This document shows, piece by piece, positions 8,986 to 18,065 of a stretch of 48,098 bases of DNA (its first letter is position 1; each line of letters begins with the position of its first letter). Where the stretch lies: assembly GCA_002353205.1 (NCBI GenBank), contig DEJE01000045.1:338-48435 (forward strand), given 5' to 3'. Position numbers and translations under genes: made by a program. Below the pieces are notes generated by a model, which had not been told where the DNA came from, searched no databases, and worked only from the letters and a program-made list of their open reading frames with translations. Source of the DNA: Prevotella sp. UBA2756 (GTDB taxonomy: Bacteria > Bacteroidota > Bacteroidia > Bacteroidales > Bacteroidaceae).

Positions 8986-9100
8986 CCATCGCGAGATATT
9001 GTCATCGCGGGATTCCGGAATAACGAAGAATCGTCATCGCGGGATTTCGTCATAACGGGATTCCGGAATAACGTCATAACGCGGGATATCGTCATAACGA
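8986..9100. repeat. Tandem repeat array of GTCATCGCGGGATT / CCGGAATAACG words
   Basis: The spacer between guaB and the first PPIase gene is built from shuffled copies of GTCATCGCGGGATT, CCGGAATAACG and GTCATAACG with irregular spacing. It lies upstream of the PPIase start. CCGGAATAACG recurs as its reverse complement in the array at 33841-33936. Confidence 0.75.
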
Positions 9101-9137
9101 AAACATCTGAGAATTGAATAATCGTCAAGAAAAGAAA

Positions 9138-10592
9138 ATGAACAAGATGCGAATCAGCAGGGGAGCGGTGCTGGGTGCCTTGACGCTCGTCGTCGCCCTC
9201 ACCTCGTTCTGTCAGGCAGAGGCACAGAAGAACGACCCTGTCATCATGACCATCGCCGGACAGCCAGTCCTGCGCTCGGAGTTCGAGTACAGTTACAACA
9301 AGAACAATGCCGAAGGCGTCATCGACAAGAAGACGGTCGAGGAGTATGTCGACCTCTTTGTGAACTACAAGCTGAAGGTGCAAGCGGCCATCGACGAGCA
9401 CCTCGACACGCTGTCGTCGTTCAAGGAGGAGTTTGCAACCTATCGCAACCAGCAAGTGCGGCCGGCGTTTATCACCGATGCCGACGTGGAGGCCGAGGCG
9501 CGCAACATCTACAACCGCACGCAGCATATGGTCGATTCGCTCGGCGGTCTGATTCATCCCTCGCACATCCTGCTGTCGGTGAAGCAGAAAGCTCCCGAGA
9601 CCGAGGATGCCGCAGCGAAGACGCGCATCGACTCTATCTATAACGCGCTGAAAGGTGGTGCCGACTTTGCCACGCTGGCCACGAAGTTCTCCGACGACAA
9701 GGCATCGGCAGCTCGCGGCGGTGACCTGAGCTGGATACAGCCACGGCAGACAGTGAAAGAGTTCGAGGATGCCGCCTACGCGCTGAAGCCCGGTGAGATG
9801 AGCAAACCTGTGCGCTCTCCCTTCGGCTATCATATCATCCTGCTGCAGGAGCGTCGCAACTTCTTCCCCTACGACTCACTGCGATCGGACATCATCCGCT
9901 TCATCGAAGCCCGCGGCATTCGTGAGCAGATCATCGACCAGAAGCTCGACTCGCTGTCCAAGGCAACGGGTGATGACCGCGCCTTCCTCCTCGACAAGAA
10001 AGCCGAGGAGCTGTCGGAGAAGGATTCTGACATGCGCAACCTGATCCGTGAGTATCACGACGGATTGCTGCTCTTCGAGATTGGCAACCGTAAGGTGTGG
10101 GACAAGGCGACGAAGGATGATGCAGGACTGGCCAAGTTCTTCGCCGAGAACAGGAAGAACTACGACTGGGAAGAGCCCCGATATAAAGGTATCGCATACC
10201 ATACGAAGGACAAGAAAGACCTGAAGGCGGTGAAGAAATGCGTCAAGGGCGTGCCCTTCGAGCAGTGGGGTGAACGTCTGCGCAGCACTTTCAACAACGA
10301 TTCCATCATCCGTATCCGTGCTGAGAAGGGCGTCTTCAAGAAAGGCGACAACGCATTCATCGACAAGATGGTGTTCAAGAAGGACACCACGGTGAACAAT
10401 ATCGAGGGTTATCCCTACAACGCCGTCTTCGGAAAGAAGCTGAAGAAAGGTCCCGAGGACTACCGCGATGTGCGTGCCCTCGTCGTGGCCGACTATCAGG
10501 AGTGGCTTGAGAAGCAGTGGGTGGCCGAGCTCCGAAAGCGTTACAGCTTCAAGGTGAACGACGACGTGCTGAAAACCGTAAACAAACATTAA
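9138..10592 (+). CDS. Periplasmic parvulin-type peptidyl-prolyl isomerase
   Basis: A 484-residue exported protein with one PpiC/rotamase domain at about 139-240 (HPSHILLSVKQ, FATLATKFSDD, RGGDLSWIQP, SPFGYHIILLQER). The start is the ATG at 9138 (MNKMRISRG); an earlier in-frame TTG at 9114 is unlikely. Residues 1-30 form a signal peptide ending QAEAQ. The region after the rotamase domain is a long charged segment without a second complete rotamase motif. The family assists folding of outer-membrane proteins. Three bases separate it from the next PPIase, so the two are clearly co-transcribed. Confidence 0.9.
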   Translation: MNKMRISRGAVLGALTLVVALTSFCQAEAQKNDPVIMTIAGQPVLRSEFEYSYNKNNAEGVIDKKTVEEYVDLFVNYKLKVQAAIDEHLDTLSSFKEEFATYRNQQVRPAFITDADVEAEARNIYNRTQHMVDSLGGLIHPSHILLSVKQKAPETEDAAAKTRIDSIYNALKGGADFATLATKFSDDKASAARGGDLSWIQPRQTVKEFEDAAYALKPGEMSKPVRSPFGYHIILLQERRNFFPYDSLRSDIIRFIEARGIREQIIDQKLDSLSKATGDDRAFLLDKKAEELSEKDSDMRNLIREYHDGLLLFEIGNRKVWDKATKDDAGLAKFFAENRKNYDWEEPRYKGIAYHTKDKKDLKAVKKCVKGVPFEQWGERLRSTFNNDSIIRIRAEKGVFKKGDNAFIDKMVFKKDTTVNNIEGYPYNAVFGKKLKKGPEDYRDVRALVVADYQEWLEKQWVAELRKRYSFKVNDDVLKTVNKH

Positions 10593-10595
10593 GAC

Positions 10596-12041
10596 ATGAA
10601 ACTGTCAGGAAAGATATTCACGGCCGTCGCAGCATCGGCTATCTTGCTCTCTGCCAGCGCCGGATTGCGTGGAAACATGCCTGCTGGCTTGCAGACCGCA
10701 GCCAGCGACTCCGCTTCGCAGCAGAAGGTGGAAGCTCCCGTCAACGAGGCCAGCGTCATCGATGAGGTGATCTGGGTGGTTGGCGACGAGCCGATCCTGA
10801 AGTCGGAGGTGGAGAACATGCGCATGCAGGCCGAGGCCGACGGTGTGAGATGGAGCGGCGATCCCGACTGTTCGATTCCCGAGCAGATTGCCGTGCAGAA
10901 ACTGTTCATGCACCAAGCGGCCATCGACAGCATCGAGGTGTCGGAAAGTGAGATCACACAGTCGGTGGAGCAGCAGATTAACTGGTGGATTCAGAACACC
11001 GGCGGCAACCGCGAGAAGGTGGAGGAGTATTTCAACAAGTCGATCACGCAGTTACGAATCGACCTCCACGATGACTTCCGCGACCGTCAGGTCATCGAGA
11101 AGATGCGCAACAAACTCGTAGAAGACATCAATGTGTCGCCTGCCGACGTGCGCAACTACTTCAAGGACCTGCCCGAAGACAGCATCCCCTTCGTTCCCAC
11201 CGAGGTGGAGGTGCAGATTATCACACGTCAGCCACGCATCACACCCGAGGAAGTGAATCGCGTGAAGGACCAGCTGCGCGAGTATACCGACCGTGTCACC
11301 AGCGGCGAGACATCGTTTGCCACTCTTGCCCGTCTCTATTCCGAGGATCCGGGAACGGCACGTCAGGGCGGTGAGCTCGACTATACGGGACGCGGACTGC
11401 TCGACCCGGCCTTCGCCAACGTGGCTTTCAACCTCACCGACCCGAAGAAAATCTCCAAAATCGTGGAGACGGAGTTCGGCTTTCACATCATTCAGCTCAT
11501 CGACAAGCGAGGCGACAAGATCAAGTGCCGCCATATCCTGCTCAAACCGCGCGTCTCCGAGGAGGCCGTAGAGCAGGCAAAGCAGAAACTCGACTCTCTG
11601 GCCAACGACCTGCGCGAGGGAAAATTCACCTTCGAGGAGGCTGCCAGCTACGTGTCGGACGATAAGGACACGCGTAGTAACCACGGCGTTATGACCAACA
11701 CCAGCGACCAGCAGCTCACGTCGCGCTTCCGCATGCAGGACCTGCCCACAGAGATTGCGCGCGCCGTCGACACGATGAAGGTGGGAGAGATCTCTGCACC
11801 CTTCCAGATGGTTAACAGCAAGGGCAAGGAAGTGTGCGTTATTGCCAAACTGAAGAACAGGGTAGAGGGTCACCGCGCCACCATTACCGAGGATTTCCAG
11901 GTGATGAAGAACGTCGTGCTGGCCAAGCGGCGCGAAGAGCATCTGCGCGACTGGGTGAAGAACAAGCTGAAAGAAATCTATGTGCGGATGAACGACCGCT
12001 ACAAGGATTGTAAGTTTGAATATCAAGGATGGGTTAAATGA
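10596..12041 (+). CDS. SurA-like chaperone / peptidyl-prolyl isomerase
   Basis: A 481-residue periplasmic protein with SurA organisation. A signal peptide (MKLSGKIFTAVAASAILLSA) leads into an N-terminal chaperone region (about 50-190; VIDEVIWVVGDEPILKSEVE). Two parvulin domains follow at about 202-308 (FATLARLYSEDPGTARQGGE, TEFGFHIIQLIDKRG) and 309-428 (CRHILLKPRVSEEAVEQA). The second domain departs more from the rotamase pattern, so it may act mainly in binding. SurA escorts unfolded porins to the BAM complex. Its stop overlaps the next gene by four bases (ATGA), indicating translational coupling with the OstA-like gene. Confidence 0.9.
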   Translation: MKLSGKIFTAVAASAILLSASAGLRGNMPAGLQTAASDSASQQKVEAPVNEASVIDEVIWVVGDEPILKSEVENMRMQAEADGVRWSGDPDCSIPEQIAVQKLFMHQAAIDSIEVSESEITQSVEQQINWWIQNTGGNREKVEEYFNKSITQLRIDLHDDFRDRQVIEKMRNKLVEDINVSPADVRNYFKDLPEDSIPFVPTEVEVQIITRQPRITPEEVNRVKDQLREYTDRVTSGETSFATLARLYSEDPGTARQGGELDYTGRGLLDPAFANVAFNLTDPKKISKIVETEFGFHIIQLIDKRGDKIKCRHILLKPRVSEEAVEQAKQKLDSLANDLREGKFTFEEAASYVSDDKDTRSNHGVMTNTSDQQLTSRFRMQDLPTEIARAVDTMKVGEISAPFQMVNSKGKEVCVIAKLKNRVEGHRATITEDFQVMKNVVLAKRREEHLRDWVKNKLKEIYVRMNDRYKDCKFEYQGWVK

Positions 12042-13918
12042 CGTTTCGTAACCACAGACAGACACTGATGGGTGGGCACAGGATGATGATTGTCGTCATT
12101 CTGTGCCTTCTTGGCATGTGTATGGCGCAGTCGAACCCACCGGTGCGGAAGAAGCAACCGAGGAAGAAAACCGACGAGCGCGTCTACCTCGTGCATGCCG
12201 ATAACCTCAGCTACGACCGCTACGGCGTGAAGCCCGACGCTCAGATCCTGCGCGGCAAGGTGAGCTTCCGCCACAAAGGGGCCACGCTGACCTGCGACAG
12301 TGCCTATTTCTTTGAGCAGTCGAATACCTTCGAGGCCTTCGGGCACGTCGACATGAAGCAGGGTGACACGTTGAGGCTCCTGAGCGAATATGCCTACTAC
12401 GACGGCAGCGACCAGATGGCCTACGCCCGCCGTAATGTCGTGCTCACTCATCGTGGCACGAAACTCTACACCGACAGCCTCGACTACGACCGTCTCTACA
12501 ACTACGGCTACTTCTTCGAGGGAGGAAAGATGGTCGACAAGAAGGCTACGCTGACGAGCGACTGGGGCGAATACCACACCGACTCGCGCATGGCCGTCTT
12601 TCAATATGACGTGACGCTGAAAGACAAAGACTTCGAACTCACCACCGACACCCTCTACTACGACACCAGCAGCTCGCTGGCGCATATTGTAGGACCGTCG
12701 GTCATCACATCGGGCAACAGCGTGACTCATACCGAGCAGGGCTTCTACAACAGCAACACCGGACAGACAGAGCTCTACAGCCGCAGCACAATGGAGAACG
12801 ACGATCGGTCACTCGTCGCCGACAGTCTGTTCTACGACGAGAAAACGGGCGTCAGCGAGGGCTTCAGCAATGTTATCTTTGATGACAAGAAGAATCAGAA
12901 CCGACTCTTCTGCGACTATTTCTGGTACAACGAGAAGACCGGCGAGGCTTACGCCACCAAGCAGGCCATGCTGCTGGAATACTCGCAGAAAGACACCCTC
13001 TACATGCATGCCGACTCGCTGAAGATGCACACCTTCAACATCAACACCGACTCGGTGTGGCGGCGAGTGGTAGGTTTCAACCATGTGCGTGCCTACCGCA
13101 CCGACATGCAGGCCGTGTGCGACTCGCTCGTCTACAGCACGCTCGACTCGTGCATGACGATGTATAACGACCCCATCACATGGAATGAGAACCGTCAGTT
13201 GCTCGGAGAGAAGATCATGGTGTTCATGAACGACTCCACCATCGACAGCGTCTACGTGGAGGGACAAGCTCTTTCTATAGAGGAAATCGACAAGAATGAC
13301 CATTACAACCAGGTCAGTTCGAAGAATATGTATGCCTACTTCAAGGACGGCGACATCTATAAAAGCGTGGCCGACGGCAACGTGCAGTCGATTTATTACC
13401 CTGTGGATGAGAAAGATACAACCTACATCGGGCTCAACTATAACGAGACGGAGCGCATGGAGATGTTTCTCGAGAAGCGGAAGTTGCAGAAGATATGGAT
13501 GCCGAAAGCCGAAGGAACCCTCTATCCGATGACACAGATACCGCCGGCGCGCAAACGGCTGACCAACTTCGTGTGGTTCGACTACATCCGTCCCATCGAT
13601 AAAAACGATATCTTCAACTGGCGCGGGAAGCGCAGCGGGTCCGAAGTGAGCAAGATCAGGAGGCACAACGCACCCCTGCAGACACTCTCAAAGCAGATTA
13701 CCGATAATGTTCCTGCCAATCCGAGGCCTGCTCCTTCCGAGAAAGAGACGCCTTCTGAGGTGTCTGATGCTGTTCCTTCCGAAGAATCCGAACCCGTTAT
13801 TTCCGATGAGCCCGCAACCGTTCCTTCTGACGAGCATGTTCCATCGGAAGGAACGACTTCTGAACCAACCGAAGAAGCGGCACCCGTCGCTTCCGACGAA
13901 TCCTTATTATCTTTATAG
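12038..13918 (+). CDS. OstA/LptA-like lipopolysaccharide transport protein
   Basis: A 626-residue exported protein. After a signal peptide (the likely functional start may be the inner ATG at 12068, MGGHRMMIVVILCLLGMCMA), residues about 45-260 carry repeated OstA/LptA beta-strand units: VHADNLSYDR, LRGKVSFRHKGATLTCDSA, FEAFGHVDMKQGDTL, ADSLFYDEKTGVSEGFSNV. LptA-type proteins bridge LPS from the inner to the outer membrane; Bacteroidota homologues are longer, as here. The last 65 residues are a low-complexity Pro/Ser/Glu tail with recurring 'PSE' units. The ATGA overlap with the surA-like gene and the 9-base gap before mutL place it in one operon for envelope biogenesis. Confidence 0.85.
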   Translation: MTFRNHRQTLMGGHRMMIVVILCLLGMCMAQSNPPVRKKQPRKKTDERVYLVHADNLSYDRYGVKPDAQILRGKVSFRHKGATLTCDSAYFFEQSNTFEAFGHVDMKQGDTLRLLSEYAYYDGSDQMAYARRNVVLTHRGTKLYTDSLDYDRLYNYGYFFEGGKMVDKKATLTSDWGEYHTDSRMAVFQYDVTLKDKDFELTTDTLYYDTSSSLAHIVGPSVITSGNSVTHTEQGFYNSNTGQTELYSRSTMENDDRSLVADSLFYDEKTGVSEGFSNVIFDDKKNQNRLFCDYFWYNEKTGEAYATKQAMLLEYSQKDTLYMHADSLKMHTFNINTDSVWRRVVGFNHVRAYRTDMQAVCDSLVYSTLDSCMTMYNDPITWNENRQLLGEKIMVFMNDSTIDSVYVEGQALSIEEIDKNDHYNQVSSKNMYAYFKDGDIYKSVADGNVQSIYYPVDEKDTTYIGLNYNETERMEMFLEKRKLQKIWMPKAEGTLYPMTQIPPARKRLTNFVWFDYIRPIDKNDIFNWRGKRSGSEVSKIRRHNAPLQTLSKQITDNVPANPRPAPSEKETPSEVSDAVPSEESEPVISDEPATVPSDEHVPSEGTTSEPTEEAAPVASDESLLSL

Positions 13919-13927
13919 CACGACACC

Positions 13928-15766
13928 ATGAGCGATATCATCCAGCTCCTTCCAGATAGCGTAGCCAACCAGATTGCTGCGGGCGAGGTCATCCAACGAC
14001 CGGCTTCCGTAGTGAAAGAGCTAGTGGAGAACGCCGTGGATGCCGAAGCCAAGCATATCGATGTCATCATCGTCGATGCCGGGCGCACCACCATTCAGGT
14101 GATCGACGACGGCAAGGGCATGTCGGCTACCGACGCCCGACTGGCCTTCGAGCGCCACGCTACATCGAAGATACGGCAGGCCGACGATCTCTTCGCCCTT
14201 CACACGATGGGCTTCCGAGGGGAAGCGCTGGCCAGTATCGCCGCCGTAGCACAGGTGGAGCTGCGCACGCGGATGGCCTCCGACGAGGTGGGCACCCATC
14301 TCACCATCGCAGGCAGCAAGGTGGTGGCGCAGGAACCCGTGGCCTGTCCTGTTGGCAGCAACTTTTCCATCGACAACCTGTTCTTCAACGTACCGGCACG
14401 ACGCAAGTTCCTCAAGTCGAACGCCACCGAGCTCAACAACATCCTGACGGCCTTCGAGCGCATCGTTCTCGTGAATCCCGACATCGCCTTCACCTTCTAC
14501 AGCAACGATGCCGAGCTGATGAACCTACGCGCCACGGGTCTCCGACAGCGTATCGTCGACGTCTTCGGGAAGAAAATCAACCAAGACCTGCTGCCTGTAG
14601 ACGTGAACACGACTATATGCCACATCACCGGTTTCGTTGGAAAACCCGAGGCGGCGCGGAAGAAGAACGCCCACCAGTATTTTTTTGTCAACGGCCGCTA
14701 CATGAAGCACCCCTATTTCCACAAGGCGGTGATGAATGCTTTCGAACGGTTGCTACCTGTGGGCGATCAGGTGCCGTACTTCATCTATTTCGATGTGCCC
14801 GCCGAAGATATCGACGTGAACATCCATCCCACGAAGACCGAGATCAAGTTCGAGAACGAACAGGCCATCTGGCAGATTCTCGCCGCAGCGGTGAAAGAGT
14901 CGGTGGGACGCTTCAACGACGTCACCGCCATCGATTTCGATACCGAGGGGAAGCCCGATATTCCTGTCTTTGACCCTTCCAATAGGTTAACGACAGCTCC
15001 GAAGGTGAACTACGACCCCGACTACAACCCATTCCGCCGGTCGGGCAATGCGCGCGCTACCGCCGGCAACACGCATAACTGGGAACAACTCTACGAAGGC
15101 TTGCTCGGCAAGGGTTCCGTGGCCCCGCAACAGACTCCCGTCGAGATGGAAATCGACCTCGGCATGGACACTGCCACGACCGTCGGCAATATCATTGCAG
15201 AGAAGTCGCCCGTGCACTATCAGTACAAAGGCTGCTACATCATGACGACCGTGAAGTCGGGACTGATGATCATCGACCAGTATCGCGCGCACGTGCGCAT
15301 ATTATATAATATGTATATGCAGAACCTGAAGCAGAAAGCGGCACCTTCGCAGAAGGTGCTCTTCCCCGAGGTGGTGCAGTTCCCGCCGTCGGACGAGACG
15401 GTGCTGCAACGCGTCATGCCCGAGATAGAGAAACTCGGCTTCGAACTGGCCGACCTTGGCGGTGGCAGCTATGCCATCAACGGTGTCCCGGCAGGGATCG
15501 ACGGGCTCAACACCACGCTCCTCGTGCAGCAACTCGTAGCCAAGGCTTCTGAAGACACGACGGCCGTGAGCAGCGAGATCCACCATCAGCTGGCTCTCTG
15601 TATGGCGCGCAGTGCAGCCATCCCGCAAGGGCAGGTGCTCTCCAACGAAGAGATGGAGGACATCATCAACCAGCTGTTCCAATGCGACGATGCGAAGTAC
15701 ACTCCCGACGGCAAACAGACGCTCTGCATTTTGCCACAGACAGACATCGAAAAGATGCTCGGATAA
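13928..15766 (+). CDS. mutL: DNA mismatch repair protein MutL
   Basis: A 612-residue GHKL ATPase that couples MutS mismatch recognition to downstream repair. ATPase motifs: QIAAGEVIQRPASVVKELVE with the catalytic Glu and Asn-binding region (NAVDA), DDGKGM, and GFRGEALASIA. The C-terminal dimerisation domain starts near residue 430. There the motif reads IIDQYRAHVRILYNMY from D450, so it lacks the canonical endonuclease metal site DQHA(X)2E(X)4E. This suggests a MutL without intrinsic nicking activity, although Bacteroidota homologues commonly read DQHRAH and the consequence is inference. It is the last gene of the guaB-to-mutL run. Confidence 0.95.
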   Translation: MSDIIQLLPDSVANQIAAGEVIQRPASVVKELVENAVDAEAKHIDVIIVDAGRTTIQVIDDGKGMSATDARLAFERHATSKIRQADDLFALHTMGFRGEALASIAAVAQVELRTRMASDEVGTHLTIAGSKVVAQEPVACPVGSNFSIDNLFFNVPARRKFLKSNATELNNILTAFERIVLVNPDIAFTFYSNDAELMNLRATGLRQRIVDVFGKKINQDLLPVDVNTTICHITGFVGKPEAARKKNAHQYFFVNGRYMKHPYFHKAVMNAFERLLPVGDQVPYFIYFDVPAEDIDVNIHPTKTEIKFENEQAIWQILAAAVKESVGRFNDVTAIDFDTEGKPDIPVFDPSNRLTTAPKVNYDPDYNPFRRSGNARATAGNTHNWEQLYEGLLGKGSVAPQQTPVEMEIDLGMDTATTVGNIIAEKSPVHYQYKGCYIMTTVKSGLMIIDQYRAHVRILYNMYMQNLKQKAAPSQKVLFPEVVQFPPSDETVLQRVMPEIEKLGFELADLGGGSYAINGVPAGIDGLNTTLLVQQLVAKASEDTTAVSSEIHHQLALCMARSAAIPQGQVLSNEEMEDIINQLFQCDDAKYTPDGKQTLCILPQTDIEKMLG

Positions 15767-15835
15767 CAGGAAAATGGGTGTAATAATAACAAGAAACACG
15801 TTTTTTTTGTCAAAAATGCACTTTTTTATGTTTTT

Positions 15836-15869
15836 TTTGTAGCTATTTAAAAAAAATATACTATCTTTG
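15836..15869 (+). promoter_or_regulatory. Promoter of the first OmpA-family gene
   Basis: TTTG (15836-15839), 22 bases, then TATCTTTG (15862-15869). The upstream DNA is strongly T/A-rich, as at a highly expressed gene. It leaves a leader of about 85 bases before the ATG at 15960. Confidence 0.75.
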
Positions 15870-15959
15870 CGGCGGATTCTATAGAATTAAAACTCAAGGC
15901 TGGATAATTGAGAGAAGATTACTAGAATATTATATATGATTAATTAACAAAATAGGTTT

Positions 15960-17174
15960 ATGAAAAAAATCATGGTAGTGCTTGCCCTGGCAAGCTTTTC
16001 ATTGACTTCGATGGCTCAGGAGGAGGAGACTCCGACATTGAAGCACAGCGTGGCTACAAACTCATTTTGGAGCAACTGGTTCGTCCAGGCTAACGGAACT
16101 TACACCGCTTTCTATTCGAATGAGGAGAAGCCGGCCGACTATTCCAAGAGCCCGTTCAAGCATTTCCGTCGCAGCTTCGGTCTCTCTGTTGCCGTTGGTA
16201 AGTGGTTCACTCCCGGCCTCGGTCTTCGTACCAAGCTGAACGGCTTCTGGGGAAAGAGCGTTCTCGGTTATGAGGGCGACGAGCGTGTTGGCGTGATTAC
16301 ACCGAAGAATTACGTCGGTGAGAGTTACTGCAATTCCATCAAGTACTTCAATCTGCAGGAACAGGCTATGTTGAACCTGAGCAATATGCTTGCTGGTTAC
16401 AATCCTGATCGTGTATGGAATTTCATTCCTTATGCTGGTGCTGGTGTCGTTCGCAACTGTTCTTACAATACTTGGGAACTTGCTGCAAGTGCTGGTATCT
16501 TGAACACTTGGAAACTGACTGATCGCCTGAAACTGAACTTGGATCTCAGCTACAATCTGTGTGGCGACGACTTCGAAGGTGAGGATTCTAAGACTTGGGG
16601 TGGTCACGAGAACTCAAGCCACGACCGTTGGTTCACCGCTGAAGTCGGTCTGACTTTCGCTCTGGGCAAGACCATTGGCTGGAACAAGGTTCCCGATGTT
16701 GACGCTCTCAAGGCTCTCAACCAGGCTCAGCTCGACGCTCTCAACGCTCAGCTCAACGATGCTAACAACGAGATCGGCCGTCTGCGCAACATGCTCGACA
16801 ACATGCCCGAGCCTCAGACAACCGTCATCGACAACACCGTCAAGGAGTTCATCACAACGCCGGTATCTGTCTTCTTCAACCTCGACAAGACCGAGATTGC
16901 TGTGCTGAAGGACCTCGTCAACGTTCGCGCTCTTGCTAAGTTCGCTAAGGAGAATAACCGCAGCATCCTCGTTACCGGTTATGCCGACAGTGCAACGGGT
17001 AGCGCTAAGCACAACCAGTGGCTGTCTGAGAAGCGTGCCGAGCGTGTGGCCAACGAGCTCATCAACATGGGTATCGATCCTTCGAAGATCACTACGGCTG
17101 CTAAGGGTGGTGTTGAGATCCTCACGCCGATCGACTTCAACCGTCGTGCTACTGTTCAGATCACTGAGGAATAA
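15960..17174 (+). CDS. OmpA-family outer-membrane protein
   Basis: A 404-residue protein with a signal peptide (MKKIMVVLALASFSLTSMA, cut before QEEE). An N-terminal beta-barrel of about 220 residues is rich in alternating aromatic strands. A short coiled region (about 245-280; LNQAQLDALNAQLNDANNEI) precedes a C-terminal OmpA peptidoglycan-binding domain (about 300-402; FFNLDKTEI, VTGYADSATGSAKHNQWLSE, RAERVANELINMGID). It anchors the outer membrane to the cell wall. Codon use favours GCT, GTT and CTC compared with the flanking genes, a sign of strong expression. It has its own promoter and terminator. Confidence 0.92.
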   Translation: MKKIMVVLALASFSLTSMAQEEETPTLKHSVATNSFWSNWFVQANGTYTAFYSNEEKPADYSKSPFKHFRRSFGLSVAVGKWFTPGLGLRTKLNGFWGKSVLGYEGDERVGVITPKNYVGESYCNSIKYFNLQEQAMLNLSNMLAGYNPDRVWNFIPYAGAGVVRNCSYNTWELAASAGILNTWKLTDRLKLNLDLSYNLCGDDFEGEDSKTWGGHENSSHDRWFTAEVGLTFALGKTIGWNKVPDVDALKALNQAQLDALNAQLNDANNEIGRLRNMLDNMPEPQTTVIDNTVKEFITTPVSVFFNLDKTEIAVLKDLVNVRALAKFAKENNRSILVTGYADSATGSAKHNQWLSEKRAERVANELINMGIDPSKITTAAKGGVEILTPIDFNRRATVQITEE

Positions 17175-17198
17175 TTGTTTCCGGATTCATAAATTAAT

Positions 17199-17231
17199 AG
17201 GTGTCCTTCTTGGAGGGCACCTATTTTTTTT
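17199..17231 (+). terminator. Terminator after the first OmpA-family gene
   Basis: AGGTGTCCTT (17199-17208) pairs with GGAGGGCACCT (17212-17222), a 10-bp stem with G-U pairs and a CTTG loop, followed by eight T. The T-run is directly followed by the promoter of the next gene. Confidence 0.85.
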
Positions 17232-17232
17232 G

Positions 17233-17240
17233 TACTTTTG
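17233..17240 (+). promoter_or_regulatory. Promoter -7 element of the double-ACT gene
   Basis: TACTTTTG followed by CAC, 26 bases before the ATG at 17267. It abuts the preceding terminator and rules out the longer frame that begins at 17201. Confidence 0.7.
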
Positions 17241-17266
17241 CACACACTAAAAACACACTGCATATT

Positions 17267-17692
17267 ATGATAGCGAAACAATTGTCCGTATTTCTGGAAA
17301 ACAAGAGCGGAAGCCTGACCGACGTGACCGAGATCCTCAGCCGCGCGCACATCAATCTGTCGTCGATGAACATTACAGATAGCAGTGATTTCGGCATCCT
17401 GCGCTGCATCGTCTCCGACCCCGACAAGGCATGCCGCGTGCTGCGCGAGAACAACTTCGCCGTGAAGATGACCGAGGTCATCGGCTTCACCTGTCCCAAC
17501 ACCACGGGAGCTCTCTCGCGCGTGATGCGCTGTCTGTCCGACAACGGCGTCTTCATCGAGTATCTCTACTCGTTCAATGCGGGCGAGATAGCCAACATCA
17601 TCATCCGTCCCACCGACCTGCAGGCTTGCGAGCAGGTTCTCGAGGCGAACAAGGTGCACTTCATCGCTGCCGACGAGCTGAACCGTCTCTGA
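17267..17692 (+). CDS. Tandem ACT-domain amino-acid-binding protein
   Basis: A 141-residue cytosolic protein made of two ACT domains: residues about 4-70 (QLSVFLENKSGSLTDVTEIL) and 72-135 (IGFTCPNTTGALSRVMRCL). The glycine-containing turn after strand one, where ACT domains bind amino acids, is present in both (NKSGSL and NTTGAL). Stand-alone double-ACT proteins are thought to sense amino acids; Bacteroidota homologues often sit beside a phenylacetate-CoA ligase gene, which is absent here. It is a monocistronic unit with its own promoter. Confidence 0.88.
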   Translation: MIAKQLSVFLENKSGSLTDVTEILSRAHINLSSMNITDSSDFGILRCIVSDPDKACRVLRENNFAVKMTEVIGFTCPNTTGALSRVMRCLSDNGVFIEYLYSFNAGEIANIIIRPTDLQACEQVLEANKVHFIAADELNRL

Positions 17693-17771
17693 ACAATCGG
17701 TGCCTGTCACGCGTCTGCGCGCTTTTTTGAGCACTCTTTTTTGCCTTTGGATGAAAAAAGAAGGCGAAAAA

Positions 17772-17803
17772 TTTGGTCGTGTCGAAAAAATGCCGTACCT
17801 TTG
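17772..17803 (+). promoter_or_regulatory. Promoter of tRNA-Val(UAC)
   Basis: TTTG (17772-17775), 20 bases, TACCTTTG (17796-17803). An excellent match to the Bacteroidota consensus, about 20 bases upstream of the tRNA. Confidence 0.8.
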
Positions 17804-17822
17804 CACCGCTTTTCAAGAGAAA

Positions 17823-17897
17823 GGGCGTTTAGCTCAGCTGGTTTAGAGCATCTGCCTTACAAGCAGAGGGTCGGCGGTTCGAATCCGTCAACGCCCA
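17823..17897 (+). tRNA. tRNA-Val (anticodon UAC)
   Basis: A 75-base cloverleaf. Acceptor GGGCGTT pairs with AACGCCC plus discriminator A. The D arm, AGCTC...GAGC, the anticodon stem TCTGC/GCAGA with loop CTTACAA, and the T arm GGCGG-TTCGAAT-CCGTC are all present. CCA is not encoded. Confidence 0.95.
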
Positions 17898-17902
17898 CGA
17901 AG

Positions 17903-17934
17903 AAATCTCCATCCGTTCCGGTGGAGATTTTTTT
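17903..17934 (+). terminator. Terminator of tRNA-Val(UAC)
   Basis: AAATCTCCATC (17903-17913) pairs with GGTGGAGATTT (17920-17930), an 11-bp stem, followed by a T-run. Confidence 0.85.
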
Positions 17935-17992
17935 GTGCCATTCCGACAAACTCTCCGGCCCGAGACCATCTCGTTAAACGTAGCTAACCGAA

Positions 17993-18026
17993 GCCCCACC
18001 CCGGCCCTCCCCGAAAGGGAGGGAGG
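17993..18026. repeat. GC-rich palindromic repeat, copy a
   Basis: GCCCCACCCCGG followed by the palindrome CCCTCCCCGAAAGGGAGGG. It is one of six related copies in this window (others at 18159-18187, 18194-18223, 18228-18255, 21805-21836 and 21946-21978). Confidence 0.75.
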
Positions 18027-18065
18027 ATTACGTCTATTACGAGAATTTCTTTCAAGAATACAGGT

